A stretch of 64,000 nt of DNA from M3 sp045133615. Its GTDB lineage: Bacteria > Bacteroidota > Bacteroidia > Bacteroidales > Muribaculaceae. Below are positions 36,437 through 43,894 of this stretch, one piece after another. Positions within the stretch are counted from its first letter, which is position 1; every line of letters begins with the position of its first letter. The DNA lies in NCBI GenBank assembly GCA_045133615.1, contig JBGUUQ010000103.1, positions 1 to 64,000 of the forward strand. Direction: 5' to 3'. A model generated the notes under the pieces. That model saw nothing but the letters and a program-made list of their open reading frames with translations. It was not told the DNA's origin and did not search any database. The translations under genes and the position numbers were made by a program.

Positions 36437-36519
36437 TGTCAGATGTGTCTGATGCGCAGACGGTTGAGGCAGTGCCAGAAATCGTCTTGCGCAACGAGAC
36501 ATGTATTAAGGAGAGATAA
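36436..36519 (+). CDS. Possible 27-codon small ORF coupled to ftsZ
   Basis: The ATG overlaps the ftsZ stop as TGATG. The frame reads MSDVSDAQTVEAVPEIVLRN and seven more residues before TAA. Overlapping starts of this kind often give translational coupling, but there is no known family and the length makes chance likely. The rest of 36520-36591 holds only short hairpins. Confidence 0.25.
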   Translation: MSDVSDAQTVEAVPEIVLRNETCIKER

Positions 36520-36591
36520 TCAATATCGCCTTCTCGGAGGCAAAACATCATTTGTGATGAAATTAATAACATGAATAACTAAAAGATAATT

Positions 36592-37080
36592 ATGAAAAAG
36601 GTGATTTTGACCGCAATAGTAGTTTTGATGTGTTTCGGTGTGGTATTTGCACAGGATTTGGTGGCATATCAGTCGCAATTTACCGGAATCAATATCAAGA
36701 TGCCGGCAGGAGTGACTGTGGTTCAAGATACGGAGGATGTGTTGCGGCTCCAAACCGAAAATATAGCGTTCAGCTCCAATCCGATAATGACTGAAACACT
36801 TACTCAGGATAAACTTGAGGGGTTGATGGAGTCGGTGGCAAAGGAGGTGAGTCTGACTTTGCCGGCAATGGAGATGACGTCGTTTGAAACTACGACGCTG
36901 AAATGCGTGATGTTTACCGGAGCAGTTGACGGCAGTACGCTGTTTTCAATCGGCTATGCCGAAATCAAAAACAATCCGGCGGTAGGATTTTTGTTTACAT
37001 TGGCCAATACACTCGAAGCGCATAAAACGGCCACACAGGTGATCCGTTCATACGAGTTCGATCCTTCGGCGCTGAAGTAG
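36592..37080 (+). CDS. Small secreted protein of unknown function
   Basis: 162 residues with a clear signal peptide (MKKVILTAIVVLMCFGVVFA, cleavage before QDL). The mature part is one alpha/beta domain of about 140 residues, beginning with a beta-rich region (GINIKMPAGVTVV) and ending with helix-turn patterns. No cysteine-rich or catalytic motif. I do not recognise the family, although it recalls small PsbP-like periplasmic folds; that is a weak guess. It lies between ftsZ and a convergent minus-strand pair (14 bp from the acetyltransferase stop). Confidence 0.75.
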   Translation: MKKVILTAIVVLMCFGVVFAQDLVAYQSQFTGINIKMPAGVTVVQDTEDVLRLQTENIAFSSNPIMTETLTQDKLEGLMESVAKEVSLTLPAMEMTSFETTTLKCVMFTGAVDGSTLFSIGYAEIKNNPAVGFLFTLANTLEAHKTATQVIRSYEFDPSALK

Positions 37081-37093
37081 CAGACGGTATCGA

Positions 37094-38224
37094 CTAAATC
37101 TGTTTACGGAAAGCGGAGCGACGGCGGTGAAGGCGACGTTCGAAGTATTGCCATTGCTGCTGTACGCTGACGTTGCCTTCGAGTTCGAGGTTGCTTTCCG
37201 CCCATTTGTGCTTGTTGCGGATGAACATAGGAAGTAGGTCGGTAAACAGCAGTGCGTTGACTCCTTTGCTTTGGTATTCGGGTTTGACGGCTACGAGCAT
37301 TAGGTCGACGATGTCGTTTTGACCTTTCATGGCGCGTAGCAGTTTCCACCAACCGAATGGGAAAAGTCGGCCTTTGGCAGATTGCAATGCTTTCGACAAT
37401 GAGGGGATGGAGATGCCCACACCGATAAGTCGGTCTTCGCTATCAACGATTACGCTGATGTATTCGAGCGGAATTATGGGCAGATACATGTCGATGTAGT
37501 AGTCAATCTGTTTGGGTGTGAGAGGTGAGTATCCGTAAAGCTCGTCGTAGGCTTCGTTGATGAGTTGGAAGAGGGCTTGCCCGTATTCGGCTTTGATTTT
37601 CTTAGCGGATGTGTATTTGAGGACGCGGAGATTGTATTTTTGCTTTACGATTTCGGCGATGCGAACGTATTTGTCGGGTACTTTGTCGGGCACAGTCATG
37701 CGATATTCCACCCAATCGACATCTTTGGCAAATCCCATACGTTCCATTTGCTTGGGATAGTAGTCGTAGTTGTAGATTGTGGCTTGTGTGCCGAGTTCGT
37801 CGAAACCGAAGGTCAGCATACCTTCATGGTCCATGTCGCTGAAGCCCATCGGACCAACCATTGATGTCATTCCACGCTCTTTGCCCCACTCGGCAGCAGC
37901 ATTGAAAAGGGCATCGACCACTTCGTTGTCGTCGATAAAGTCGACAAATCCGAATCGGAGGTCGCGGGAGTCGGTGCGTTGGTTGACCAGTCGGTTGATG
38001 ATGGCTGTGATGCGCCCTACCGGTTTTCCCTCGCGGAAAGCCATGAAAGATTGGGCTTCGCAGACTTCAAATGCCGGATTTTTTTCGGGAAGCAATGTGT
38101 TGATTTCGTCGAATATCAACGGGGGTATGAAGCAGTCGTTACCTCGATAGAGGTCGATACCGAATTTTACGTATTGTTTTAGCTCCTTTTTTGTGGGAGT
38201 GAGTTTTTTTATTTCGATTGACAT
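37094..38224 (-). CDS. GNAT-like acyltransferase, large form
   Basis: 376 residues. It resembles a Bacteroidales family of large N-acetyltransferase-like proteins. The C-terminal half has the GNAT core: beta strands around YISVIVDSEDRLIGVGISIPS, and VDLMLVAVKPEYQSKGVNALL, where the Q-x-x-G-x-A/N pattern (YQSKGVNALL) binds acetyl-CoA. The N-terminal half (1-190) looks like a second, degenerate copy (GKPVGRITAIIN). The substrate is unknown. The gene lies 12 bp after the pseudokinase gene on the same strand, so the two are one operon. Confidence 0.8.
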   Translation of the reverse strand: MSIEIKKLTPTKKELKQYVKFGIDLYRGNDCFIPPLIFDEINTLLPEKNPAFEVCEAQSFMAFREGKPVGRITAIINRLVNQRTDSRDLRFGFVDFIDDNEVVDALFNAAAEWGKERGMTSMVGPMGFSDMDHEGMLTFGFDELGTQATIYNYDYYPKQMERMGFAKDVDWVEYRMTVPDKVPDKYVRIAEIVKQKYNLRVLKYTSAKKIKAEYGQALFQLINEAYDELYGYSPLTPKQIDYYIDMYLPIIPLEYISVIVDSEDRLIGVGISIPSLSKALQSAKGRLFPFGWWKLLRAMKGQNDIVDLMLVAVKPEYQSKGVNALLFTDLLPMFIRNKHKWAESNLELEGNVSVQQQWQYFERRLHRRRSAFRKQI

Positions 38225-38236
38225 ATATCGTTGATG

Positions 38237-39022
38237 TTATTTAGCAGATTCGATTGCGGTCGGTTCTTCAGCTGGATGAGCCGGTCGGTAAGATGAGTTG
38301 AGCCACGCGAGGATGGCAAGCATGATGACGAGGAATGCGATGATGAAAATGTAAAGCTGGTTGCTTGACCTTTTTTCGATGGCGAGACGGAGGTCTTGCA
38401 CGTCGTGAAACCGGTGTTGCGGGTCGGGGTCGGCCGCGCGTTGCGCTATTTTGCGCAGATGCGGCAATTTTGTGGGGATGGCGTCGAGTGTAGCACCGAG
38501 GATTTCCCCGTAGTTGCGCATGTCTTCAGCGAGAACTTCCGGTTCAAGGTATTTTCGTCGGTCGAACCCGACATCGATGAGTTTTAGATTGCCGATATGT
38601 TCGGTGAAGATAATCATTTCGGGGCGCAACGGGCGATGGACGATGTGGTTGCTCTGGATGTATTCCAACGCGTCGATGAGCTGATTTTGTAGGCTTTCGA
38701 GAATCTTTGGTGTGATTCGCTTTTCGTCGATGAGCTGTCGGATAGAATCACCGTAAACGTAGTCGGTGATGATGCATCGTCCGAGTCCGGGAATTTCCTC
38801 AAAATCGTTAATCATGACGATGTTCGGGTGGGCAAGGTTGTAGCGAGCATCAAATTCTCGTTCGAGCATTTCGCGATATTCGGGAATGTCGGCGAGCTCC
38901 GGCTTGAGGCATTTAAGCATCACCCATTTACCGTGTTTTTTAGCACGGTAGACGAGACAAGACTCTTCTTCCCATTCGGGGAGAACGGTGATTTCGCTCC
39001 ATTTATGCGTCGCTTCTTTCAT
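38237..39022 (-). CDS. Membrane-anchored protein pseudokinase (Ser/Thr kinase fold)
   Basis: 261 residues from the ATG at 39022; a TTG at 39055 would lie upstream of the -7 promoter box and is rejected. The kinase fold is clear: Lys37 in WVMLK (ATP lysine), Glu56 in the C-helix, H-P-N-I-V (65-69), and D150-V-G in place of DFG. But the catalytic loop reads HRPLRPEM (129-136) where active kinases have HRDLKPEN: the catalytic Asp and the metal-binding Asn are both lost, and the glycine-rich loop has no glycines. One membrane segment at 222-241 is followed by a short periplasmic tail. It is probably a regulatory scaffold at the inner membrane. Confidence 0.85.
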   Translation of the reverse strand: MKEATHKWSEITVLPEWEEESCLVYRAKKHGKWVMLKCLKPELADIPEYREMLEREFDARYNLAHPNIVMINDFEEIPGLGRCIITDYVYGDSIRQLIDEKRITPKILESLQNQLIDALEYIQSNHIVHRPLRPEMIIFTEHIGNLKLIDVGFDRRKYLEPEVLAEDMRNYGEILGATLDAIPTKLPHLRKIAQRAADPDPQHRFHDVQDLRLAIEKRSSNQLYIFIIAFLVIMLAILAWLNSSYRPAHPAEEPTAIESAK

Positions 39023-39043
39023 CAGGCAGTCGGTTGAGGTAGA

Positions 39044-39075
39044 CAAAGATAGCAATTCGATGAGCCATCTCCAAA
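39044..39075 (-). promoter_or_regulatory. Promoter of the pseudokinase-acetyltransferase operon
   Basis: On the minus strand, TTTG (39075-39072), 20 nt, TATCTTTG (39051-39044). This is a full consensus match. Transcription should begin near 39037, 15 nt before the ATG at 39022, which fixes the start of the pseudokinase gene. Confidence 0.8.
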
Positions 39076-39126
39076 TAATTGGCTTAAATTACAACATTAT
39101 ATACGCGCGGGATGAAAAAAATATAG

Positions 39127-39134
39127 TAACTTTG
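39127..39134 (+). promoter_or_regulatory. Promoter -7 element of the yqeY-like gene
   Basis: TAACTTTG, 22 nt before the ATG at 39157. No clear -33 element is seen at the right distance. It is back-to-back with the pseudokinase promoter. Confidence 0.6.
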
Positions 39135-39156
39135 CGGACAATAATTTATCAGTATT

Positions 39157-39606
39157 ATGGATATGTTCGATAAAATCGGAGCCGATATCAAATCGGCAAT
39201 GCTTGCCAAGGATAAGGTGCGTCTTGAAGCACTCCGTGGCGTAAAGAAAGAATTTCTTGAAGCAAAGACCGCTAAGGGAGGCGATGGCACTCTCAGCGAT
39301 GACAATGCATTGAAAATATTGGCCAAGATGGTGAAGCAGCGTCGTGAAAGTGCGGCGATTTATACCGAGCAGGGGCGTCAGGATCTTGCCGATAACGAAC
39401 TTGCCGAAGCGGCTGTGATAGAGGAATATCTTCCCAAGCAACTTTCGGAGGAGGAATTGACTGCCGAACTGAAGGCTATTATCGCTCAGGTGGGAGCCAC
39501 TTCCGCCAAGGAGATGGGTAAGGTGATGGGCGTAGCATCGAAGGCTCTTGCCGGACGTGCCGACGGACGTGTCATCTCAGCGAAGGTGAAGGAACTTCTC
39601 GCATAA
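39157..39606 (+). CDS. GatB/YqeY domain protein
   Basis: 149 residues, the normal size of stand-alone YqeY proteins. Helical domain with the segments MLAKDKVRLEALRGVKKEF near the start and EEYLPKQLSEEEL in the middle, both typical. It resembles the tRNA-binding tail domain of the GatB subunit; its own function is unclear. In Bacteroides I know this gene directly after ftsZ; here three genes separate them. Codons are rich in C-ending forms, suggesting strong expression. serS follows 44 bp later. Confidence 0.9.
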   Translation: MDMFDKIGADIKSAMLAKDKVRLEALRGVKKEFLEAKTAKGGDGTLSDDNALKILAKMVKQRRESAAIYTEQGRQDLADNELAEAAVIEEYLPKQLSEEELTAELKAIIAQVGATSAKEMGKVMGVASKALAGRADGRVISAKVKELLA

Positions 39607-39650
39607 TACAACGAATCGAAAACGATACAATATAAAGCAATCATTATTAT

Positions 39651-40922
39651 ATGCTTACACTTCAACAAATAAAGGAAAATCCCGCCTATATCGTAGAGCG
39701 CCTTGCCGTGAAGGGATTTGCCGCACAAGAACTTATAAATCGCATTATCGAACTTGACACTCAACGTCGTCAGTTGCAATTAAATAACGATAATCAAGCT
39801 GCCGAGCTTAAGAAATATGCCGCTTCCATCGGCGCTCTCATGAAGGAGGGTAAAAAAGATGAGGCAGAGCAAGCTAAAGCTGCAGTGGCTGCATTGAAAG
39901 AGGAACAAAAGGCAGTGGCTGAAAGTCTTGCTGCCGCAGAAACCGAAATCACGAATATTCTTCTTACGATTCCGAATATTCCGTGTGAGATGGTGCCTGA
40001 AGGAAAAACGGCAGCGGATAATGTGGTGGAGAAGACCGGAGGCGAAATGCCGAATCTTCCTGCCGATGCTCTTCCTCATTGGGATTTGGCCAAGAAGTAC
40101 AACCTTATCGATTTCGATCTTGGTGTGAAGATTACCGGTGCGGGATTCCCGGTGTATGTGGGCAAGGGTGCTCGATTGCAACGTGCTCTCATCCAATTTT
40201 TCCTTGATGAGGCCGGCAAGTCGGGCTATCTTGAGGTGCAACCGCCTTATGTGGTGAATGAGGCTTCGGGTTATGGTACAGGTCAGCTCCCCGACAAGGA
40301 GGGACAGATGTATCACGTGACTGTGGACAATCTTTATCTCATTCCGACAGCAGAGGTGCCTGTCACGAATATCTATCGCGATGTCATTCTTAACGATGAC
40401 CAACTTCCTATAAAGAATTGTGCATATTCGGCATGTTTCCGTCGCGAAGCGGGCAGCTATGGTAAGGATGTGCGCGGATTGAACCGTCTGCATCAGTTTG
40501 ACAAGGTGGAAATCGTGCGTATCGAGAAGCCTGAAAATTCGTATGCTGCACTTGAGGAGATGAAGAATCACGTGCAAGGATTGCTTGAAAAACTCGGATT
40601 GCCTTGGCATATACTCCGCCTTTGCGGTGGCGATATGAGTTTTACTTCGGCTATTACGTTTGACTTTGAGGTGTATTCTGCCGCACAACAGCGTTGGCTT
40701 GAGGTAAGCTCTGTATCCAACTTCGAGACTTATCAAGCTAATCGTCTGAAGTGTCGCTATCGCGGTGAGGATAAGAAGACTCGCCTTTGCCATACACTTA
40801 ACGGCTCGGCTCTCGCATTGCCTCGTATCGTGGCTGCATTGTTGGAAAACAATCAGACCCCCGAAGGTATCCGCGTGCCGGAGTGCTTGGTTAAATATAC
40901 CGGTTTTGACATGATTAATTAA
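39651..40922 (+). CDS. serS: Serine--tRNA ligase
   Basis: 423 residues. The N-terminal antiparallel coiled coil (about 25-110, rich in K, E, A) that grips the tRNA long arm is followed by the class II catalytic core with motif 2 (CFRREAGSYGKDVRGLNRLHQF) and motif 3 (LNGSALALPRIVAALLENNQ; shown here as two partly quoted landmarks). It charges tRNA-Ser in the cytoplasm. C-ending codon preference suggests high expression. A 337-codon antisense frame is a shadow of this codon pattern. Confidence 0.97.
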   Translation: MLTLQQIKENPAYIVERLAVKGFAAQELINRIIELDTQRRQLQLNNDNQAAELKKYAASIGALMKEGKKDEAEQAKAAVAALKEEQKAVAESLAAAETEITNILLTIPNIPCEMVPEGKTAADNVVEKTGGEMPNLPADALPHWDLAKKYNLIDFDLGVKITGAGFPVYVGKGARLQRALIQFFLDEAGKSGYLEVQPPYVVNEASGYGTGQLPDKEGQMYHVTVDNLYLIPTAEVPVTNIYRDVILNDDQLPIKNCAYSACFRREAGSYGKDVRGLNRLHQFDKVEIVRIEKPENSYAALEEMKNHVQGLLEKLGLPWHILRLCGGDMSFTSAITFDFEVYSAAQQRWLEVSSVSNFETYQANRLKCRYRGEDKKTRLCHTLNGSALALPRIVAALLENNQTPEGIRVPECLVKYTGFDMIN

Positions 40923-40939
40923 TCAATTATACAGCAAAT

Positions 40940-41761
40940 ATGTCGACTTACTCAAGCGAAGACAAACGTAAAGTCACCACTCGTCGTCTGATAGAGATGA
41001 AGCAGCGCGGAGAAAAAATCGCGATGCTAACGGCTTACGATTATTCGATGGCGAAGCTTATCGATGAGGCCGGTGTGGATGTGATTCTTGTCGGAGACTC
41101 AGCCTCCAATGTGATGGCGGGTAATATCACCACATTGCCTATCACTCTTGACCAGATGATATATCACGGCAAGTCGGTGATGAAGGCGGTGCAACGCGCT
41201 CTTGTGGTAGTGGATATGCCTTTCGGTACATATCAAGGAAACTCGAAGGAGGCTCTTGCTTCGGCTATACGCATAATGAAAGAGACTCATGCCGATTGTA
41301 TTAAATTGGAGGGTGGCGCAGAAATCCGCGAGTCGATAGAGCGTATTCTTTGTGCCGGTATTCCTATTATGGGGCATCTCGGTCTTACTCCTCAATCGAT
41401 AAATAAGTTCGGCACGTATGCCGTTCGTGCGAAGGAGGAAGCAGAAGCGCAGAAGCTTATCGAGGATGCAAAGTTGCTTGAGGAAATCGGTTGCTTTGCG
41501 TTGGTATTGGAAAAAATTCCGGCTTCGTTGGCTACCCGTGTGTCAGAAGCGCTTACGATACCTACAATCGGTATCGGAGCGGGTGGAGGCACTGACGGTC
41601 AGGTGCTCGTAATGCACGATATGCTTGGAATCAACAAGGGATTTTCTCCGCGATTCCTCCGCCGCTATGCTGACTTGTCGACTATAATTACCGACGCTGT
41701 GGGAAACTATGTGGACGATGTGAAAAATCGCGATTTCCCCAACGAAAAGGAGCAATATTAA
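40940..41761 (+). CDS. panB: 3-methyl-2-oxobutanoate hydroxymethyltransferase
   Basis: 273 residues. PanB makes ketopantoate, the first committed step to pantothenate and CoA. Family landmarks: AMLTAYDYSMAKLIDEAG, VGDSASNVMAG with the metal-binding Asp, DMPFGTYQ, KLEGG, and GHLGLTPQS. It lies 17 bp after serS and ends at a strong terminator. No other pantothenate gene is nearby. Confidence 0.97.
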   Translation: MSTYSSEDKRKVTTRRLIEMKQRGEKIAMLTAYDYSMAKLIDEAGVDVILVGDSASNVMAGNITTLPITLDQMIYHGKSVMKAVQRALVVVDMPFGTYQGNSKEALASAIRIMKETHADCIKLEGGAEIRESIERILCAGIPIMGHLGLTPQSINKFGTYAVRAKEEAEAQKLIEDAKLLEEIGCFALVLEKIPASLATRVSEALTIPTIGIGAGGGTDGQVLVMHDMLGINKGFSPRFLRRYADLSTIITDAVGNYVDDVKNRDFPNEKEQY

Positions 41762-41785
41762 TCGGATCGATTATAATAAATATAT

Positions 41786-41821
41786 CAGGCGAGACTGTCG
41801 ATGGCGGTCTCGCCTGTTTTT
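41786..41821 (+). terminator. Rho-independent terminator after panB
   Basis: A perfect 10-bp stem (CAGGCGAGAC at 41786-41795 with GTCTCGCCTG at 41807-41816) is followed by TTTTT. It isolates the serS-panB unit from the BlaI promoter. Confidence 0.92.
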
Positions 41822-41835
41822 ATGAATACAATGTG

Positions 41836-41900
41836 AACTATAAAAATAGTTAATAAACTAAGGAAATAGTTGTGCAACTAAAATTTTAGTTGTATGTTTG
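41836..41900 (+). promoter_or_regulatory. Promoter overlapped by three BlaI-type operators at 20-bp spacing
   Basis: The dyad AACTA-N6-TAGTT occurs three times, starting at 41836, 41856 and 41876. The third is the core of an 18-bp perfect palindrome (CAACTAAAATTTTAGTTG, 41875-41892). The promoter is TTG at 41870-41872, 20 nt, TATGTTTG at 41893-41900. The second operator covers the -33 element and the third abuts the -7 element, so bound repressor dimers would block the polymerase. BlaI/MecI repressors bind dyads of this size, so autoregulation by the next gene is the likely reading. Confidence 0.85.
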
Positions 41901-41925
41901 CGATGTAATTAAAAATAGATTGATT

Positions 41926-42306
41926 ATGAAAGATTCTATAGGTCATCGAGAACTTACCGATAAGGAGGAGGCATTGATGCGCATCTTCTGGGAGAAAGGT
42001 CCGTTGTTTGTACGTGAGATTGTGGATTTATATCCAGAGCCAAAGCCGCATTTCAATACGATAAGCACGTTTGTCAGGGGGCTTGAGGCTAAGGGATATG
42101 TCGCACATGAAGCGTTTGGCAATACATATCGCTATTATGCGGTCGCCAAGATGGAGGATTTCCGTCGGAAGTCGCTTGGCAATGTAATCAAAAGCTATTT
42201 CAATAATAGTTATCTTGGAGTGGTGTCGTCGCTTGTGGAGGATGAAAAGCTGTCGATAGAGGAGCTTCGCGAGCTTATCGAGAGTGTGGAGAACGCTAAT
42301 AAATGA
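41926..42306 (+). CDS. BlaI/MecI/CopY family transcriptional repressor
   Basis: 126 residues from the ATG at 41926; the frame continues upstream into the promoter, which rules out longer forms. Winged helix-turn-helix in the N-terminal 75 residues (LTDKEEALMRIFW, PLFVREIVDLYP, FNTISTFVRGLEAKGYV), then a helical dimerisation tail. Proteins of this family bind dyad operators and are cleaved when a partner M56 protease is activated. The stop codon lies 7 bp before the start of that partner. Confidence 0.93.
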   Translation: MKDSIGHRELTDKEEALMRIFWEKGPLFVREIVDLYPEPKPHFNTISTFVRGLEAKGYVAHEAFGNTYRYYAVAKMEDFRRKSLGNVIKSYFNNSYLGVVSSLVEDEKLSIEELRELIESVENANK

Positions 42307-42313
42307 CGCGGCT

Positions 42314-43729
42314 ATGGGCGGAGTACTTGCATATTCGGTGAATGTGGCGTTGCTGCTTGCGATGATGTATATCGTCTATAAGTGGTTGTTGGCATCAGAG
42401 TCGTTTCATGCATTCAACCGTGGGATATTGCTCGGTATATATGGGATAGCTTTGATTGCGGCGCCGTCGGCTGATTTGATTGGGCATCTTTCCGCTCAAT
42501 CTCCGGAAGAGGGATTTTTCATTATGCAGACCGAGTCTGTTGTGATGACCGGAGAGGAAAGTACAAATACGCCGATATGGCCGATGGTGTTTGTTGGCAT
42601 ATATCTCGCGGGAGTGGTATTGATGTCGGTACGAAGCGCGGTGATTTGGCTACGTATAGTCCGCATCATAGAATATGGCGAGAGGAGTACCATCGGTCGT
42701 TATCGGCTTGTTGTTTCAGAACGGAATAATGTGGCTCCGTTCAGTTGGTATCGGTATATCGTGATGAGTCGAAGCGACTATGAGCAGGCTTATGAGATGA
42801 TAGTGGCTCACGAACGGCAACATTTGTATCATCGCCATTGGATAGACCTCCTTGTTGCGGAGGCTATAATTATACTGAATTGGTTTAATCCCGCTGCGTG
42901 GCTTATGCGTGATGAGCTTCAGAGTGTGCATGAGTATCAGGCAGATATGGCTGTGTTGCGTAGTGGTGTCAATGCAAAGAGTTATCAATTATTACTAATA
43001 AAAAAGGCTGTCGGCTACAGATTCCCGTCCCTCGCCAACAGCCTGAATCACAGCAAACTTAAAAAACGTATCACTATGATGATGAAAAATCAATCTAAAA
43101 AGTGTGCGCGTTATCGCGCTTTTGCCATCGTGCCCGCAGTGGCCGTGGCGTTGTCGGTATCCAATCTGCCCGCAGTGGCTTCTGCTCTTTCTGCCTTGGG
43201 CTGTGCCGAATTGTCGCTATCGGCGACGGAAGACAAAGGTAGTGAAAAATCTTCGATGACGGAAGGTTCAACCAAGAAATCGACCAAGATTGTTGTTGCG
43301 GGCGATTCGCTCAACAGGCAGATAAAAACAGTCTGCATTAAGGGCGGCGATGCTACAGATGCAGAGGCAACGGTTGCAACTTCCAATACGCAGATTGAAA
43401 CTGTAAAAGTGCATCGCGGTATTCAGGTCGGAGATCTTGACGGAGCGGAAATAACCATCGATGGAAAGACGGCTACTGCAGCTCAAGTAGAGGCGTTGCC
43501 TGAAGAGTGTAAGAAAAATGCGTATGTGGCAGTGACATCTGACGGACATAAAAAGGTGAAGATTTCCACAAAATCGAATCCTAATGAATATGCTGTGTTT
43601 TATTACGTCAACGGCAAAGAGGCTGACAAGGCTGAAATCGATTCGATTAATATGGAGCAGATAATGTCGATGGAGATTGATAAAACGGATTCGCAAAAGA
43701 CGAAAGTCTATGTAGTCAAGAGTAATTAG
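42314..43729 (+). CDS. BlaR1-like M56 family metallopeptidase with an unusual periplasmic domain
   Basis: 471 residues from the ATG at 42314 (an upstream GTG at 42284 overlaps the repressor gene). Membrane segments at about 5-25, 36-55, 95-115 and near 270-290. The zinc protease site HERQH is at 166-170, with the downstream Glu in ELQSVHEYQAD. It should cleave the BlaI-type repressor. The C-terminal periplasmic part (about 300-471) has no penicillin-binding motifs; instead it shows repeated V-x-V/K-x-G segments and a YVNGKEADKAEIDSI part of the TonB-plug-like kind seen in Bacteroidetes M56 proteins. The signal sensed is unknown. Confidence 0.9.
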   Translation: MGGVLAYSVNVALLLAMMYIVYKWLLASESFHAFNRGILLGIYGIALIAAPSADLIGHLSAQSPEEGFFIMQTESVVMTGEESTNTPIWPMVFVGIYLAGVVLMSVRSAVIWLRIVRIIEYGERSTIGRYRLVVSERNNVAPFSWYRYIVMSRSDYEQAYEMIVAHERQHLYHRHWIDLLVAEAIIILNWFNPAAWLMRDELQSVHEYQADMAVLRSGVNAKSYQLLLIKKAVGYRFPSLANSLNHSKLKKRITMMMKNQSKKCARYRAFAIVPAVAVALSVSNLPAVASALSALGCAELSLSATEDKGSEKSSMTEGSTKKSTKIVVAGDSLNRQIKTVCIKGGDATDAEATVATSNTQIETVKVHRGIQVGDLDGAEITIDGKTATAAQVEALPEECKKNAYVAVTSDGHKKVKISTKSNPNEYAVFYYVNGKEADKAEIDSINMEQIMSMEIDKTDSQKTKVYVVKSN

Positions 43730-43750
43730 GTATAGGATTAATCTGTTGAA

Positions 43751-43787
43751 GCGGGGCTATCGTGGCGTAATGACTCGATAGCCTTGC
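43751..43787 (+). terminator. Hairpin after the BlaI-M56 operon
   Basis: Arms 43751-43762 and 43776-43787 pair over 12 positions, with two G-U wobbles, closing a 13-nt loop. No long T-run follows, so termination may be weak. Confidence 0.55.
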
Positions 43788-43825
43788 TCGTATTGTTTAA
43801 TCTGTTGAAAAACACATAGAAGCAC

Positions 43826-43856
43826 TTGCTTTTACGGGATTGATAATGTAACTTTG
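43826..43856 (+). promoter_or_regulatory. Promoter of the GH13 lipoprotein gene
   Basis: TTG at 43826-43828, 20 nt, TAACTTTG at 43849-43856. Transcription start expected near 43863, about 30 nt before the ATG. Confidence 0.78.
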
Positions 43857-43894
43857 CAAAGACAATTAACACTCTAAATTAACACAAGCATTAC

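Noticed and set aside
39023..39055. TTG start for the pseudokinase at 39055
   Set aside because: The -7 promoter box is at 39051-39044, so the transcript begins after this codon.
39780..40793. 337-codon minus-strand frame
   Set aside because: It is antisense to serS in a complementary frame; serS has all class II motifs and the antisense product has no domain character.
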